Source: Hymenobacter jeollabukensis
GTDB taxonomy: Bacteria > Bacteroidota > Bacteroidia > Cytophagales > Hymenobacteraceae
DNA: 64,000 bases
Reading direction: 5' to 3'
Assembly (NCBI RefSeq): GCF_005771675.1
Contig: NZ_VAJM01000006.1
Coordinates: 301,784 to 365,783, forward strand
Part shown: positions 35,092 through 42,938 of the stretch, in pieces
How positions within the stretch are numbered: the stretch's first letter is position 1
Layout of the letters: each line of letters begins with the position of its first letter
Program-made: the position numbers and the translations under genes
Notes under the pieces: model-generated
Seen by the model: only the letters and a program-made list of their open reading frames with translations
The model's database searches: none
Told to the model about the DNA's origin: nothing

Positions 35092-35616
35092 CTACACCTG
35101 CGCCACGCTGTTGGGGCCGCTGTCGAGGGCGTTGCGGCCGGCGCGCAGCAGCTCGGGCACGGCCAGCGCCAGGGAGGCCACCGATACCACGCTGGCCGTC
35201 TGGCAGTAGAAGCACAGGGCCTTGTTGTCCTGCCACTCCTCGCGGGCCAGGGTGAGGTTGGTTACGATGTCGCCCACCAGCTTGGCGCCCATGGCCAGCG
35301 GCAGCCAGGGCGTCATCAGGGCGCGGTCTTTGCCGCCGGCCGCGGCCAGGGCGGTGGTCAGGCCGTAGGTGATGATCATGCCGGCCGCGTCGGGCAGATC
35401 GAGGCGCTTGTAGGCGTAGTCGGAGGCGTCGACCTTGTCGGAGTCGAAGGGGCCCACGGGCGGGTCGGGCAGGTGCCGGATAATGCCGGTCTGGTAGAGC
35501 GTCACGATCTGGCCCAGGGCCACGCCCAGCAGCGACAGGCCGATAATCCAGCGGCGGCGCTTGAGGTCGGGGGTGCGGGCCGTGCGCAGCTCGCGGCTGA
35601 GTTGGGTGGGGTTCAT
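35092..35616 (-). CDS. Vitamin K epoxide reductase-like membrane protein
   Basis: A 174-residue membrane protein with about four helices (WIIGLSLLGVALGQIVTLYQ, AAGMIITYGLTTALAAAGG, WLPLAMGAKLVGDIVTNLTL, TASVVSVASLALAVPEL). The redox motif CFYC lies just before the last helix, as in bacterial VKOR-type proteins, which re-oxidise periplasmic disulfide carriers using quinone. I see no fused thioredoxin domain and only one Cys pair, so a partial function is possible. The start at 35616 excludes a repeat-like N-terminal extension. Confidence 0.62.
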   Translation of the reverse strand: MNPTQLSRELRTARTPDLKRRRWIIGLSLLGVALGQIVTLYQTGIIRHLPDPPVGPFDSDKVDASDYAYKRLDLPDAAGMIITYGLTTALAAAGGKDRALMTPWLPLAMGAKLVGDIVTNLTLAREEWQDNKALCFYCQTASVVSVASLALAVPELLRAGRNALDSGPNSVAQV

Positions 35617-35782
35617 AGATGGATGAGCAGATGGTTGGATGAGCAGATGAGTAAATGGGCGGGGCATGCGCGGCGTGGCAGCCGGGGCGCAGCTCTGAAA
35701 ACGTACGCGCCGCGGGCCGCCGGGTTCCCGTCTAGGTCGGGCGGGGTTGGCCCGTATTGCCGCCGCGCCGTAGCTTTAGCCC

Positions 35783-36313
35783 ATGCCCCACGCCCTGCCC
35801 GAAACCGCCCGCCTGGCGCTGCGCCCCATCACCGCCGCCGACTTCGACCTGTACCTGCGCTTTCAGTCCGATCCGCAGATCATGCAGCACATCGGCGCGC
35901 CGCGCCCGGCCGAGGTGGTGCGGCAGTACCTCGACAACATGCCCGCCGACTACGCCCGCTGGCCCGGCATGGGCCGCTGGTTCACCGTCGAAAAAGCCAG
36001 CGGACGGGTGGTCGGCATTCACCTGCTCAAGCCGCTCGACACTTCCGCGCACATCGAATTGGGCTACCGCCTGCTGCCCGAGGCCTGGGGCCGGGGCTAC
36101 GCCACCGAAATGGGCCGGGCGCTCATCGAATACGGCTTCGGGACGCTGGGCCTGGGCCAGATCGTGGGCATCACCGCGCCGGATAACGTGGCCTCGCAGC
36201 ACGTGCTGGAAAAGTGCGGCCTGCGCTTCCAGGGCCTGGCCCACTACTACGGCGCCGAGCAGCGCTTCTACACCATCGACAACATTGCGGTATATCAGTG
36301 CGCGTGCCCATGA
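35783..36313 (+). CDS. GNAT family N-acetyltransferase (RimJ/RimL-like)
   Basis: A 176-residue acetyltransferase transferring acetyl from acetyl-CoA to an amine, of the RimJ/RimL-type subgroup (ETARLALRPITAADFDLYLRF, then ELGYRLLPEAWGRGYATEMGRALIEYGF with the pyrophosphate-binding motif, and NVASQHVLEKCGLRFQG). The substrate is unknown. The last codons lie in one copy of a 27-bp direct repeat whose second copy is after the stop, so the current 3' end may derive from a local duplication. Confidence 0.92.
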   Translation: MPHALPETARLALRPITAADFDLYLRFQSDPQIMQHIGAPRPAEVVRQYLDNMPADYARWPGMGRWFTVEKASGRVVGIHLLKPLDTSAHIELGYRLLPEAWGRGYATEMGRALIEYGFGTLGLGQIVGITAPDNVASQHVLEKCGLRFQGLAHYYGAEQRFYTIDNIAVYQCACP

Positions 36314-36347
36314 TGAAAACGAGCAGCGCTTCTACACCATCGACAAC
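36257..36347 (+). repeat. 27-bp direct repeat at the GNAT gene 3' end
   Basis: Identical 27-mers at 36257-36283 and 36321-36347 (core CAGCGCTTCTACACCATCGA), offset by 64 bases. The first is inside the GNAT gene and the second is between genes. Confidence 0.85.
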
Positions 36348-36372
36348 CCAACGGCACCCGTACAGCCCTGAT

Positions 36373-36714
36373 ATGCCTGAACCGAAGGAAGGCGCCAGCC
36401 AAAGTCAGCTGCTGCTCGTCGTCGACTCCACCCTGCGCCTGCCCGGCCTGGGCACCCTGCTGCGCGCCCCGCGCTACGCAGCCGCCCTGCGCCGCTTTCC
36501 GCTGCACAGCAGCCTGGAAGTGGAGCTGCGCCTGCCCGCCGGCCCGCTGACGGTGCCCGCCACCGTGGAGGAGCTGCAGCGCCCCGCCGACGCGCCCGGA
36601 ACCGCCGCCACCGCCGACTACGTGCTGCTGCTCGACGCCGACAGCGTGGGCGAGCTGCCCGCCGGTACCGAAGTGTGGCTGCCGGCCGTGTGGGCGGAGA
36701 TATACGGGTTTTGA
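36373..36714 (+). CDS. Hypothetical protein, translation-factor-barrel-like
   Basis: A 113-residue protein. Its start (LLLVVDSTLRLPGLGTLLRAP) resembles the beta-barrel domain 2 of EF-Tu/IF2-like proteins (V-D-x-x-x-L-x-G-x-G-x-L), and VEVELRLPAGPLTVPATVEEL fits a following strand pair. There is no GTPase domain, so a role in translation is only a guess. It is 60 bases from the GNAT gene and converges with a small hypothetical gene. Confidence 0.55.
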   Translation: MPEPKEGASQSQLLLVVDSTLRLPGLGTLLRAPRYAAALRRFPLHSSLEVELRLPAGPLTVPATVEELQRPADAPGTAATADYVLLLDADSVGELPAGTEVWLPAVWAEIYGF

Positions 36715-36723
36715 GCCGGGCAG

Positions 36724-36939
36724 TTAGCTGCTCGGCGCGACGGACGGCCGCAGCCCACGCGTGGCCACAAAACTCCGCGCTGTCTGCTCAGTCACCCGCA
36801 AATCCAACTCGACCAGGGCCGCATCGGATGCGCAGCCAATGATTTCCAACGCCGTGTAGGCGGGCAGCCCCCCCAGCTGCTCGCCGTAGGCTGTATCGAC
36901 GATGAGGTAGACCCGGCGCTGGAAATCAGGCTGGCTCAT
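36724..36939 (-). CDS. Small hypothetical protein
   Basis: A 71-residue protein with no recognised domain. It overlaps the upstream membrane-protein gene by 4 bases (ATGA at 36936-36939), the classical arrangement for coupled translation, which supports it being a real gene. No signal peptide; the pattern YLIVDTAYGEQ ... ALVELDLRVTE suggests a small alpha/beta fold. Confidence 0.6.
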   Translation of the reverse strand: MSQPDFQRRVYLIVDTAYGEQLGGLPAYTALEIIGCASDAALVELDLRVTEQTARSFVATRGLRPSVAPSS

Positions 36940-37580
36940 GGGTTCAAAGGAAGCTCGGGCAGCAGCGTCAGCTTGATTTTGCCCAAGTCCTGATTCCAGC
37001 CCTCGATAACGTTGTCCGAAGCTTCTTCGGGATGAAAAAGCGGAAAAGCCCCGGCTTCCGCCAGGGGCTGCCAGGTCTGCGTAGCCGGGTCGGCCCAGCC
37101 CAGCACGGACGTTACGGCCGGCTCACCGGCCGCGGGTTCTACAACCTGCAACAGTAGGCCGCCGTGCCAGGGCTGGCAAAAGCCCGTGACCAGCCGGCCG
37201 TGCAAGCCGGGCAGGGGCGGGTAGGTCGTGGCCAGGCTCAGGGAGTTCGGGTCGCCACTGTCGGCCCAGTCGTCGCTCAGCTGCTCTTGCTCGGCGGAAA
37301 ATGCCAGCGCGGCTTCATCGGTCAACTCGATTACCAACCGGGGCGTGTCGAGCACCCGCACGGGCGAAGGCGGGGCTGAAGGCGCCGGCTCTGCTGGCCG
37401 GGGCCCGCGCCACCAGCGGTGCAGGACGTAGCACAGGCTCGCAACTCCCAGCCCCAGAGCTACCACGGCCATTAGCAGCAGCAAGAGGGGGCTGATCAGC
37501 ACCAGCCAAACAACGTCCATCCAATCGGTGCCGCCGTTTCCGGGCCGGAGCTCAACCACTTTGTTAACACGCCACTTCAT
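36936..37580 (-). CDS. Hypothetical single-pass membrane protein
   Basis: A 214-residue protein with one strong membrane helix near the N-terminus (VVWLVLISPLLLLLMAVVALG), a Pro-rich linker (PRPAEPAPSAPPSPV) and a soluble domain of about 140 residues that I do not recognise. It starts 2 bases after the end of the preceding lipoprotein gene on the same strand and overlaps the next gene by 4, so the three minus-strand genes at 36724-38187 form a likely operon. Confidence 0.65.
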   Translation of the reverse strand: MKWRVNKVVELRPGNGGTDWMDVVWLVLISPLLLLLMAVVALGLGVASLCYVLHRWWRGPRPAEPAPSAPPSPVRVLDTPRLVIELTDEAALAFSAEQEQLSDDWADSGDPNSLSLATTYPPLPGLHGRLVTGFCQPWHGGLLLQVVEPAAGEPAVTSVLGWADPATQTWQPLAEAGAFPLFHPEEASDNVIEGWNQDLGKIKLTLLPELPLNP

Positions 37581-37581
37581 C

Positions 37582-38187
37582 TCAGTGCAGGCAGCCCATG
37601 AACATGCGCGCCTGCACCCGAAACGCCGTGGGCACGGTGCGGCGCACCACGGCCAGCAGGCTGTCGGCGCGGGCGGGCTCCTGGTAGATGCCGCTGACCA
37701 GGGCCATGCTCTTGGCGTGGGCCGGGGTGTAGAGGTTGGTATACTCCACGCTCAGGGTGGCGTCGGACGTGCGGCGCGGAAAATAGTCGCCGGCGTAGAC
37801 CTCGTCTGCGTCGTTATCGGGCAAGCGGATCAGGTTCTTTTTGGGGTCGTAGAAGCGGCCCATGGTATCAATGCGCTGGCGGGTAGCGGCCCGCAGGCGC
37901 AGCATTTGCCGGCGCAGCGGGCGGTACTGCCGGCTGGTGTCGGCAATGACCACGTAAAGGGTTTCGTACTGCTCGGCGGTGTCGGCTTCAGTGGACAGCT
38001 CGGCGGCGGTGGCTACGGGAACGGCAGTTGGGGAAGCCGATGCGGGCGGCGGGGCGGCGGGCGAAGCGGAGTTGGGTGCGTTGCGGACTGCGGCGAGCGG
38101 GGCCGTTTGGGCGGCCGGATCGGGCTGGGAAGTGCAGGCGGCCAGCAGCCCGCCCAGCCCCAGAATTACCATCGTTGTTTTCCGCAT
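37582..38187 (-). CDS. Putative lipoprotein
   Basis: A 201-residue protein with signal MRKTTMVILGLGGLLAAC and a lipobox Cys, then an Ala/Pro/Ser-rich linker of about 45 residues and a soluble domain (YETLYVVIADTSRQYRPLRRQML, IDTMGRFYDPKKNLIRLPDND). Function not recognised. It is the first gene of the three-gene minus-strand group and diverges from the AddB-type nuclease gene across 77 bases. Confidence 0.7.
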   Translation of the reverse strand: MRKTTMVILGLGGLLAACTSQPDPAAQTAPLAAVRNAPNSASPAAPPPASASPTAVPVATAAELSTEADTAEQYETLYVVIADTSRQYRPLRRQMLRLRAATRQRIDTMGRFYDPKKNLIRLPDNDADEVYAGDYFPRRTSDATLSVEYTNLYTPAHAKSMALVSGIYQEPARADSLLAVVRRTVPTAFRVQARMFMGCLH

Positions 38188-38264
38188 AACATTATCACCT
38201 TTGGCTAAATGCAATAGCCAAATATACAGCCCCGCCGCGCCCCCGGCCCTATCTTTACCCTACA

Positions 38265-41200
38265 ATGACTTCGCCCGCCGCTGCCCCCGCTCCCCTCTTG
38301 CCCCCGCCCGCCTTCGACCCCGCCGCGCTGCAACCCTTTCTGCGTCAGGCGGCCCAGGACCTGCTCGGCCGCTACGCGGGCACCGAGCTGTCGGAGCTGG
38401 TGGTGGTGGTGCCCACGCGCCGGGCGGTGGTCTACCTCAAAAACGAGCTGGCCCTGGCCGCACCCGTGGGCGAGGCGCTGTGGAGCCCGCGCGTGACGTC
38501 GATGGAGGACTACATGGTGGATCTGGCGGGCGTGCAGGTGGAGGAACCCATTGCCCTGCAGCTGCTGCTCTTCGACATCCTGCGCGAGCTGGACCCCAAC
38601 CTGGACTTCGATTTGTTCACCGGCTGGTCGCGCCTCTTGCTCGACGACTTCTCCAACCTCGACCAGAACCTGGCCGACCCGGCCAGCCTGTTCGAGTACC
38701 TCTCCGAAGCCAAGGCCCTGGAACGCTGGGACCTCACCGATTCGCCCGCACCGGCCTCGGCCACGGCGGCCTGGTTTAAGTTCTGGGACGACCTGGAGAA
38801 AGTGTACCGCCGCCTGCGCCGCCGCCTCAAGGCCGACAACCTAGCCTACCCCGGCCTGGCCTACCGCCTGGCCGTCGACGTGATGCAGCGGCGGCTCAAG
38901 AACGAGGAGCCGGTGCCCCGGCACGTGTTTCTGGGCCTGGGCGTGTTGTCGCGCTCCGAGCAGTACCTGCTGCGCCAGCTGCAGAAGGCCGGCAAGGCCG
39001 AAATCCGCTTCGACACCGACCGGTTTTACCTCGACGGCCCCAACCGCGCCGGCCTGCCCTTCGCCGACCTGCGCAAGCACCTCGACCTGGGCGTGGAGGC
39101 CCTGGGCTTCGCCGACGCCGGGGCCGAAGACCTGCTGCGCACCGTGCCCCGACAGGTTCGCCTGATCGGGGTGGCCAACAACTCCATGCAGGGCAAGGTG
39201 GCCGGGCAGCTGGTGGCCGAGGGCCTGCAGCTCGACCCACGCGGCTCGGTGGCGGTGGTGCTGCCCGACGAGACGCTGCTGCTGCCCGTGCTCCACGGCC
39301 TGCCGCCCGAGCAGGTGCCGCAGTTCAACGTGACCATGGGCCTGAGCTTCCGCAGCACCCCGCTGTTCAACCTCATCGACTTGCTCTTCGAGGTCCACCT
39401 GACCGGCATCCGGGAGGGCGAGACCGGGCCCGACTACGGCATTCGGCGCTACCACCACCTGACGGTGACCAAGCTGCTGGCCCACCCCTTCCTGCGCCGC
39501 TACGAGCAGTGGCTGGATCAGCAGCCCGATGAGCGGTTTCACCACGTGCTCGACCACCTCTGCCGCCAGATCATCCAGCGCAACGCGGTGCTACTCACGG
39601 AGGACGAGCTGCGCGAGCTGGGCCGGCACCACCCGCTGGTGGAGGCCCTGTTCCGGCCCTGGCGCAACTGCGACGATGTGGTGCGGGCCTGCTACGAGGT
39701 CATCGAGCTCTTGCGCGACGTGTACCGGCAGGAGCACACCGCCATCGAAGCCGAGTACCTCTACCTCTTCTACACCCTGGTGCGCCAGCTCGATTCGGCC
39801 TTCGACTGCCGGCAGCAGCGGCCCTCGGTGCGCTCCTTCCGCCGCTTCCTCTACGAGCAGATGACGCGCACCCGCCTGCCCTTCGCCGGGGAGCCCATTG
39901 CCCAGGTGCAGGTGATGGGGCTGCTGGAAACCCGCGCCCTGGACTTCGACCACGTCGTTATCCTGAGCTGCAACGAGCAGATTCTGCCCGCCCCCAAGCG
40001 CAACAACTCGCTGTTTCCCTACGACGTGCTCACCAAGTACGGCATGCCTACCTACGCCGAGCACGAAGCCGCCACCGCCCACCAGTTCTGGCGCCTGCTG
40101 CAGCGCGCCCGCCGCGTCGACCTGGTCTACATCCTGCCCGGGGCCGAGGGCGTGCAGGCCGGCGAACGAAGCCGCTTTCTGCTGCAGATCGAACACGACC
40201 TTAGGGACCAGAACCCCGGCCTGCAGGTGCTGGATTTAGTAGCCAGTGCGCAGGCAGTTGGCAGTAATCAGTTGCCAGTTGTCAGTGCTGACACTCCACA
40301 TCAGCCCAGCCTGACAACTGACAACCCGCAACTGGCAACTAGCCACCCCGGCAACCCGCAACTGACAACCCAGAAGTACGAGGGCGACCTGGTGCTGGAA
40401 AAGGACTACGAGATGCAGGGCGCCATTCGGGGGCTACTGGAGCGCGGGCTATCGGCCTCGGCGCTGAACCAGTTTCTGACCTGCTCCCTGCAGTTTTACT
40501 TCTCGCGCATTGCCCGCTTCAAGGAGCAAGACGGCGTGGAGGAGGAATTGGGTGCCGACGTGTTCGGCACGGCCGTGCACTACGTGCTGGAGCAGCTGAT
40601 GACGCCCTTCGTCCTCGACCGGCGCCCCATCTCGGCCGATGACGTGGCCGCCTGGCGCCCGCAGATTGCCGGCCTGCTGGAGCGCGGCCTGGCCCTCGAC
40701 GACGGCGCCGAAACCGACAACCCGCGCCAGCAGCTGCCCGACGAAGGCCTCAACCACGTGCTGCGCGGCGTGGGCGTGCGCCTGGTGGAGCGCTACCTCG
40801 ACACGCTCGCCCAGCAGCTGCAGGACGAGGGCCCGCTGCGCGTGGTGGGCCTGGAAGAGGGCCTGACCGGCGACGTGACCGTGGAAACCCGCGCCGGCGA
40901 CCGGGTGACGGTGCACCTCATCGGCTTTGCCGACCGCGTCGACGAGCTGCCCGACGGCCGCCGCCGCATCATCGACTACAAAACCGGCTCGGTGCACGGC
41001 TCGGGGCTGAACCTGATGGGCAGCGGCTACAAGAAATACTCGCCCGCCGAAGCCCTGGAACGCCTCGTGAGCGAAGCCGGCGGCGGGGCCGACAAAGTGC
41101 GGCAGCTCTGGCTCTACCGACTGATGCTGGCCCAGCGCGGCTACGCGGCCGCCGAAGCCGCCATCGTGCCCCTGCGCAGCCCCGACCCCAAGCTGCTGGC

Positions 41201-41369
41201 CGCCGACCTGAGCTTCCTCACCGCCGAGGGCCAGCTGTTCGAGGAAGCCAGCCAGCAGGCTCTCACCCGCCTCGTCGACCGGATGCTGGACCCGCAGGAG
41301 CCCATCCGCAAAACCGACGACTTGAACGTGTGCCAGTACTGCTCCTACAAAGGCATCTGCGCGCGGTAA
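38265..41369 (+). CDS. AddB-type PD-(D/E)XK nuclease with 4Fe-4S cluster
   Basis: A 1034-residue protein like the AddB subunit of AddAB-type recombination nucleases. The N-terminal half is a UvrD-like scaffold without a Walker A. The C-terminal nuclease has ADRVDEL and IIDYKTG (Asp904, Lys906). The iron-sulfur ligands are Cys740 (QFLTCSLQ) and Cys1023, Cys1026, Cys1032 in CQYCSYKGIC, matching the known C...CX2CX5C pattern. It should act with the AddA-type helicase at 26173-30213, although the two genes are 8 kb apart. Residues about 663-696 are a translated repeat insertion. A TATCTTTA box lies 7 bases before the ATG. Confidence 0.9.
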   Translation: MTSPAAAPAPLLPPPAFDPAALQPFLRQAAQDLLGRYAGTELSELVVVVPTRRAVVYLKNELALAAPVGEALWSPRVTSMEDYMVDLAGVQVEEPIALQLLLFDILRELDPNLDFDLFTGWSRLLLDDFSNLDQNLADPASLFEYLSEAKALERWDLTDSPAPASATAAWFKFWDDLEKVYRRLRRRLKADNLAYPGLAYRLAVDVMQRRLKNEEPVPRHVFLGLGVLSRSEQYLLRQLQKAGKAEIRFDTDRFYLDGPNRAGLPFADLRKHLDLGVEALGFADAGAEDLLRTVPRQVRLIGVANNSMQGKVAGQLVAEGLQLDPRGSVAVVLPDETLLLPVLHGLPPEQVPQFNVTMGLSFRSTPLFNLIDLLFEVHLTGIREGETGPDYGIRRYHHLTVTKLLAHPFLRRYEQWLDQQPDERFHHVLDHLCRQIIQRNAVLLTEDELRELGRHHPLVEALFRPWRNCDDVVRACYEVIELLRDVYRQEHTAIEAEYLYLFYTLVRQLDSAFDCRQQRPSVRSFRRFLYEQMTRTRLPFAGEPIAQVQVMGLLETRALDFDHVVILSCNEQILPAPKRNNSLFPYDVLTKYGMPTYAEHEAATAHQFWRLLQRARRVDLVYILPGAEGVQAGERSRFLLQIEHDLRDQNPGLQVLDLVASAQAVGSNQLPVVSADTPHQPSLTTDNPQLATSHPGNPQLTTQKYEGDLVLEKDYEMQGAIRGLLERGLSASALNQFLTCSLQFYFSRIARFKEQDGVEEELGADVFGTAVHYVLEQLMTPFVLDRRPISADDVAAWRPQIAGLLERGLALDDGAETDNPRQQLPDEGLNHVLRGVGVRLVERYLDTLAQQLQDEGPLRVVGLEEGLTGDVTVETRAGDRVTVHLIGFADRVDELPDGRRRIIDYKTGSVHGSGLNLMGSGYKKYSPAEALERLVSEAGGGADKVRQLWLYRLMLAQRGYAAAEAAIVPLRSPDPKLLAADLSFLTAEGQLFEEASQQALTRLVDRMLDPQEPIRKTDDLNVCQYCSYKGICAR
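40255..40350. repeat. In-frame inverted repeat insertion in the AddB-type gene
   Basis: Left part CAGTTGCCAGTTGTCAGT (about 40269-40286) and right part CTGACAACTGACAACC followed by GCAACTGGCAACT (40311-40340) are imperfect inverted copies. Translation gives Gln/Thr/Asn/Leu-rich sequence (NPQLATSHPGNPQLTTQ) unlike the rest of the protein. The same family is in the helicase gene at 29637-29667. Confidence 0.7.
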
Positions 41370-41392
41370 GCCAAGCCACCGCTCACCCGGCC

Positions 41393-41574
41393 GTCATTGC
41401 GAGCGAAGCGCGGCAATCGTTCCTCCAGTAGCACCGCCGCCGCAACTGGCAGAAACCGAAAACGGTACCGTCCGAAACCTCAGATGCCAGGTTCGAGAGG
41501 CGACTCTCTGGTTGGTGCGTCTCGCACCGCTGCTGCCTCGGGAGGAAAGATTGCCGCGCTTCGCTCGCAATGAC
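41393..41574. repeat. MITE-like dispersed repeat, copy 2
   Basis: 182 bases with perfect 26-bp terminal inverted repeats (41393-41418 and 41549-41574), extending to 34 bp with one mismatch. The start is GTCATTGCGAGCGAAGCG. The core is shared with copy 1 at 7042-7211. No open frame of note. It begins 24 bases after the AddB-type stop codon. Confidence 0.82.
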
Positions 41575-41602
41575 GCTGGGGCTAGCGTCGCCGCGCTACC
41601 AA

Positions 41603-41610
41603 TACCTTTG
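41603..41610 (+). promoter_or_regulatory. -7 box TACCTTTG before the deaminase
   Basis: Exact TAnnTTTG match, giving a leader of about 25-30 nt before ATG 41644. It lies 29 bases beyond the MITE-like repeat, so any upstream control elements could be supplied by that repeat. Confidence 0.6.
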
Positions 41611-41643
41611 TACCTTCTTCCCTCAACCTGACTCCCCCTCCCC

Positions 41644-42084
41644 ATGGACAAAGACAAATTCATGCAAGTCGCCATCGACGAAGCCCGCCTGGGCCGCTCG
41701 CAGGGCGGTATTCCGATTGGCTCGGTCTTGATGCGCAACGGCGAAATCGTGGCCCAGGGCCACAACAAGCGCGTGCAGGAGCTGAACCCCATCCTGCACG
41801 GCGAAATGGACTGCCTCAACAACGCCGGCCGCCAGCGCACCTACCGCGACACGGTGCTCTACACCACCCTGATGCCCTGCTACATGTGCGCCGGCACCAT
41901 CGTGCAGTTCAAGATTCCGAAAGTGGTGGTGGGCGAGGCCCGCACCTTCGGCGAGTCCAAGGAGTTTCTGGAAAGCCACGGCGTGGAAGTGAAAATCCTC
42001 GACCTGCAGGAGTGCGTGGACATGATGAACGAGTTTATCGAGGCCGAGCCCACCCTCTGGAACGAGGACATCATGGAGCTGTAA
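41644..42084 (+). CDS. Nucleoside/cytosine deaminase (fungal-type cytosine deaminase-like)
   Basis: A 146-residue zinc hydrolase of the cytidine-deaminase fold. The zinc site is HGEMD (His52, catalytic Glu54) and PCYMC (Cys79, Cys82). Further features, TFGESKEFLESHGVEVKILD and the C-terminal PTLWNEDIMEL, resemble yeast-type cytosine deaminase (cytosine to uracil) more than guanine or tRNA-adenosine deaminases. Substrate assignment is therefore likely but not proven. Monocistronic by context. Confidence 0.88.
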   Translation: MDKDKFMQVAIDEARLGRSQGGIPIGSVLMRNGEIVAQGHNKRVQELNPILHGEMDCLNNAGRQRTYRDTVLYTTLMPCYMCAGTIVQFKIPKVVVGEARTFGESKEFLESHGVEVKILDLQECVDMMNEFIEAEPTLWNEDIMEL

Positions 42085-42168
42085 AGCCCGGTCCGCACGT
42101 TCGTTGCGCCCCGCCGCCCCCCGGCCCGCTCCCCCGAAGATGTGAGCGGCCGGGCGGGCGGCGGGGCG

Positions 42169-42176
42169 TACTTTTG
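42169..42176 (+). promoter_or_regulatory. -7 box TACTTTTG, 5 nt before an ATG
   Basis: Exact TAnnTTTG match ending 5 bases before the ATG of the zinc-ribbon gene, the same spacing as at 9134-9141. It suggests a leaderless or nearly leaderless transcript. Confidence 0.55.
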
Positions 42177-42181
42177 CCGGC

Positions 42182-42487
42182 ATGGAACGCCCCCCGCTTT
42201 CGGCCACCAAGCGCTGCCCCCACTGCGGGCAGTGGTCGGCGCACCGGCTGCAGCCCGACGACCGGTGCGAGCATTGCCAGCAGCTGCTCGACCCCTTCGG
42301 CCCCGAGCGCGCCGCCCAGATGGAAAAGGCCTGGAAGTGGGAAATGCCGCCGATGATGCTCCTTCCCATCCCCGCCACCGACCCGGCCTGGCTGCGGGCG
42401 CTGAAGTACCTGGTGCGCGGCGGGCAGCTGCTGTTTGCGGCCACCGTGTCGTTTATTCTATGGCTTATCACGGCCATTGCCGGCTAG
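42182..42487 (+). CDS. Small zinc-ribbon membrane protein
   Basis: A 101-residue protein with an N-terminal zinc ribbon formed by two CxxC pairs (CPHC and CEHC, 17 residues between) and one C-terminal membrane helix (GGQLLFAATVSFILWLITAIAG). Function unknown; such proteins are common in Hymenobacter and relatives. Its end overlaps the start of the next membrane-protein gene by 28 bases in a different frame. Confidence 0.75.
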   Translation: MERPPLSATKRCPHCGQWSAHRLQPDDRCEHCQQLLDPFGPERAAQMEKAWKWEMPPMMLLPIPATDPAWLRALKYLVRGGQLLFAATVSFILWLITAIAG

Positions 42488-42849
42488 CCCTGGCCCCGCT
42501 GCGCCGGCCGCTGTTCGGGGCCAGCGCGGCTCTGTACGGCGGCATTCAGCTGCTCACGCGCGGCCTGCACCAGCCCCTCCCCGGCTGGGTCACCAGCTGG
42601 CTGGCCGACGCGCTGGCCATGCCCGTCATCCTCACGCTGGCCCTGGTGGTGCAGCGCCTGCTGCGCCGCCGCCCGCAGCTGGTGCTGCCCGACGCGTGGC
42701 TGCTGGCGGCCTGGCTGTACGTGAGCCTGTGGTTTGAGCTGCTGGCGCCCTGGCTGCGCCCCGCCCGCTACACCGCCGACTGGCTCGACGTGCTGGCCTA
42801 CGCCCTGGGTACCTGGGCGTTTCGGCGCTGGCTCAACCGCCCGGCCTAA
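42460..42849 (+). CDS. Hypothetical integral membrane protein
   Basis: A 129-residue hydrophobic protein with about four membrane helices (RRPLFGASAALYGGIQLL, ALAMPVILTLALVVQRLL, AWLLAAWLYVSLWFELLAP, WLDVLAYALGTWAF). The last part, TADWLDVLAYALGTWAFRRW, resembles VanZ-like proteins weakly. ATG 42460 lies inside the preceding gene (28-base overlap), which suggests coupled translation with the zinc-ribbon protein. Confidence 0.65.
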   Translation: MAYHGHCRLALAPLRRPLFGASAALYGGIQLLTRGLHQPLPGWVTSWLADALAMPVILTLALVVQRLLRRRPQLVLPDAWLLAAWLYVSLWFELLAPWLRPARYTADWLDVLAYALGTWAFRRWLNRPA

Positions 42850-42938
42850 CCTCTACCCCACCTTTGTGCGTACACCCCGCATCCCGCCCGCCGCGCCTCG
42901 TGCCCGGCGGGCGGTTTGTTTCCGCCAATTCTCCGCCC

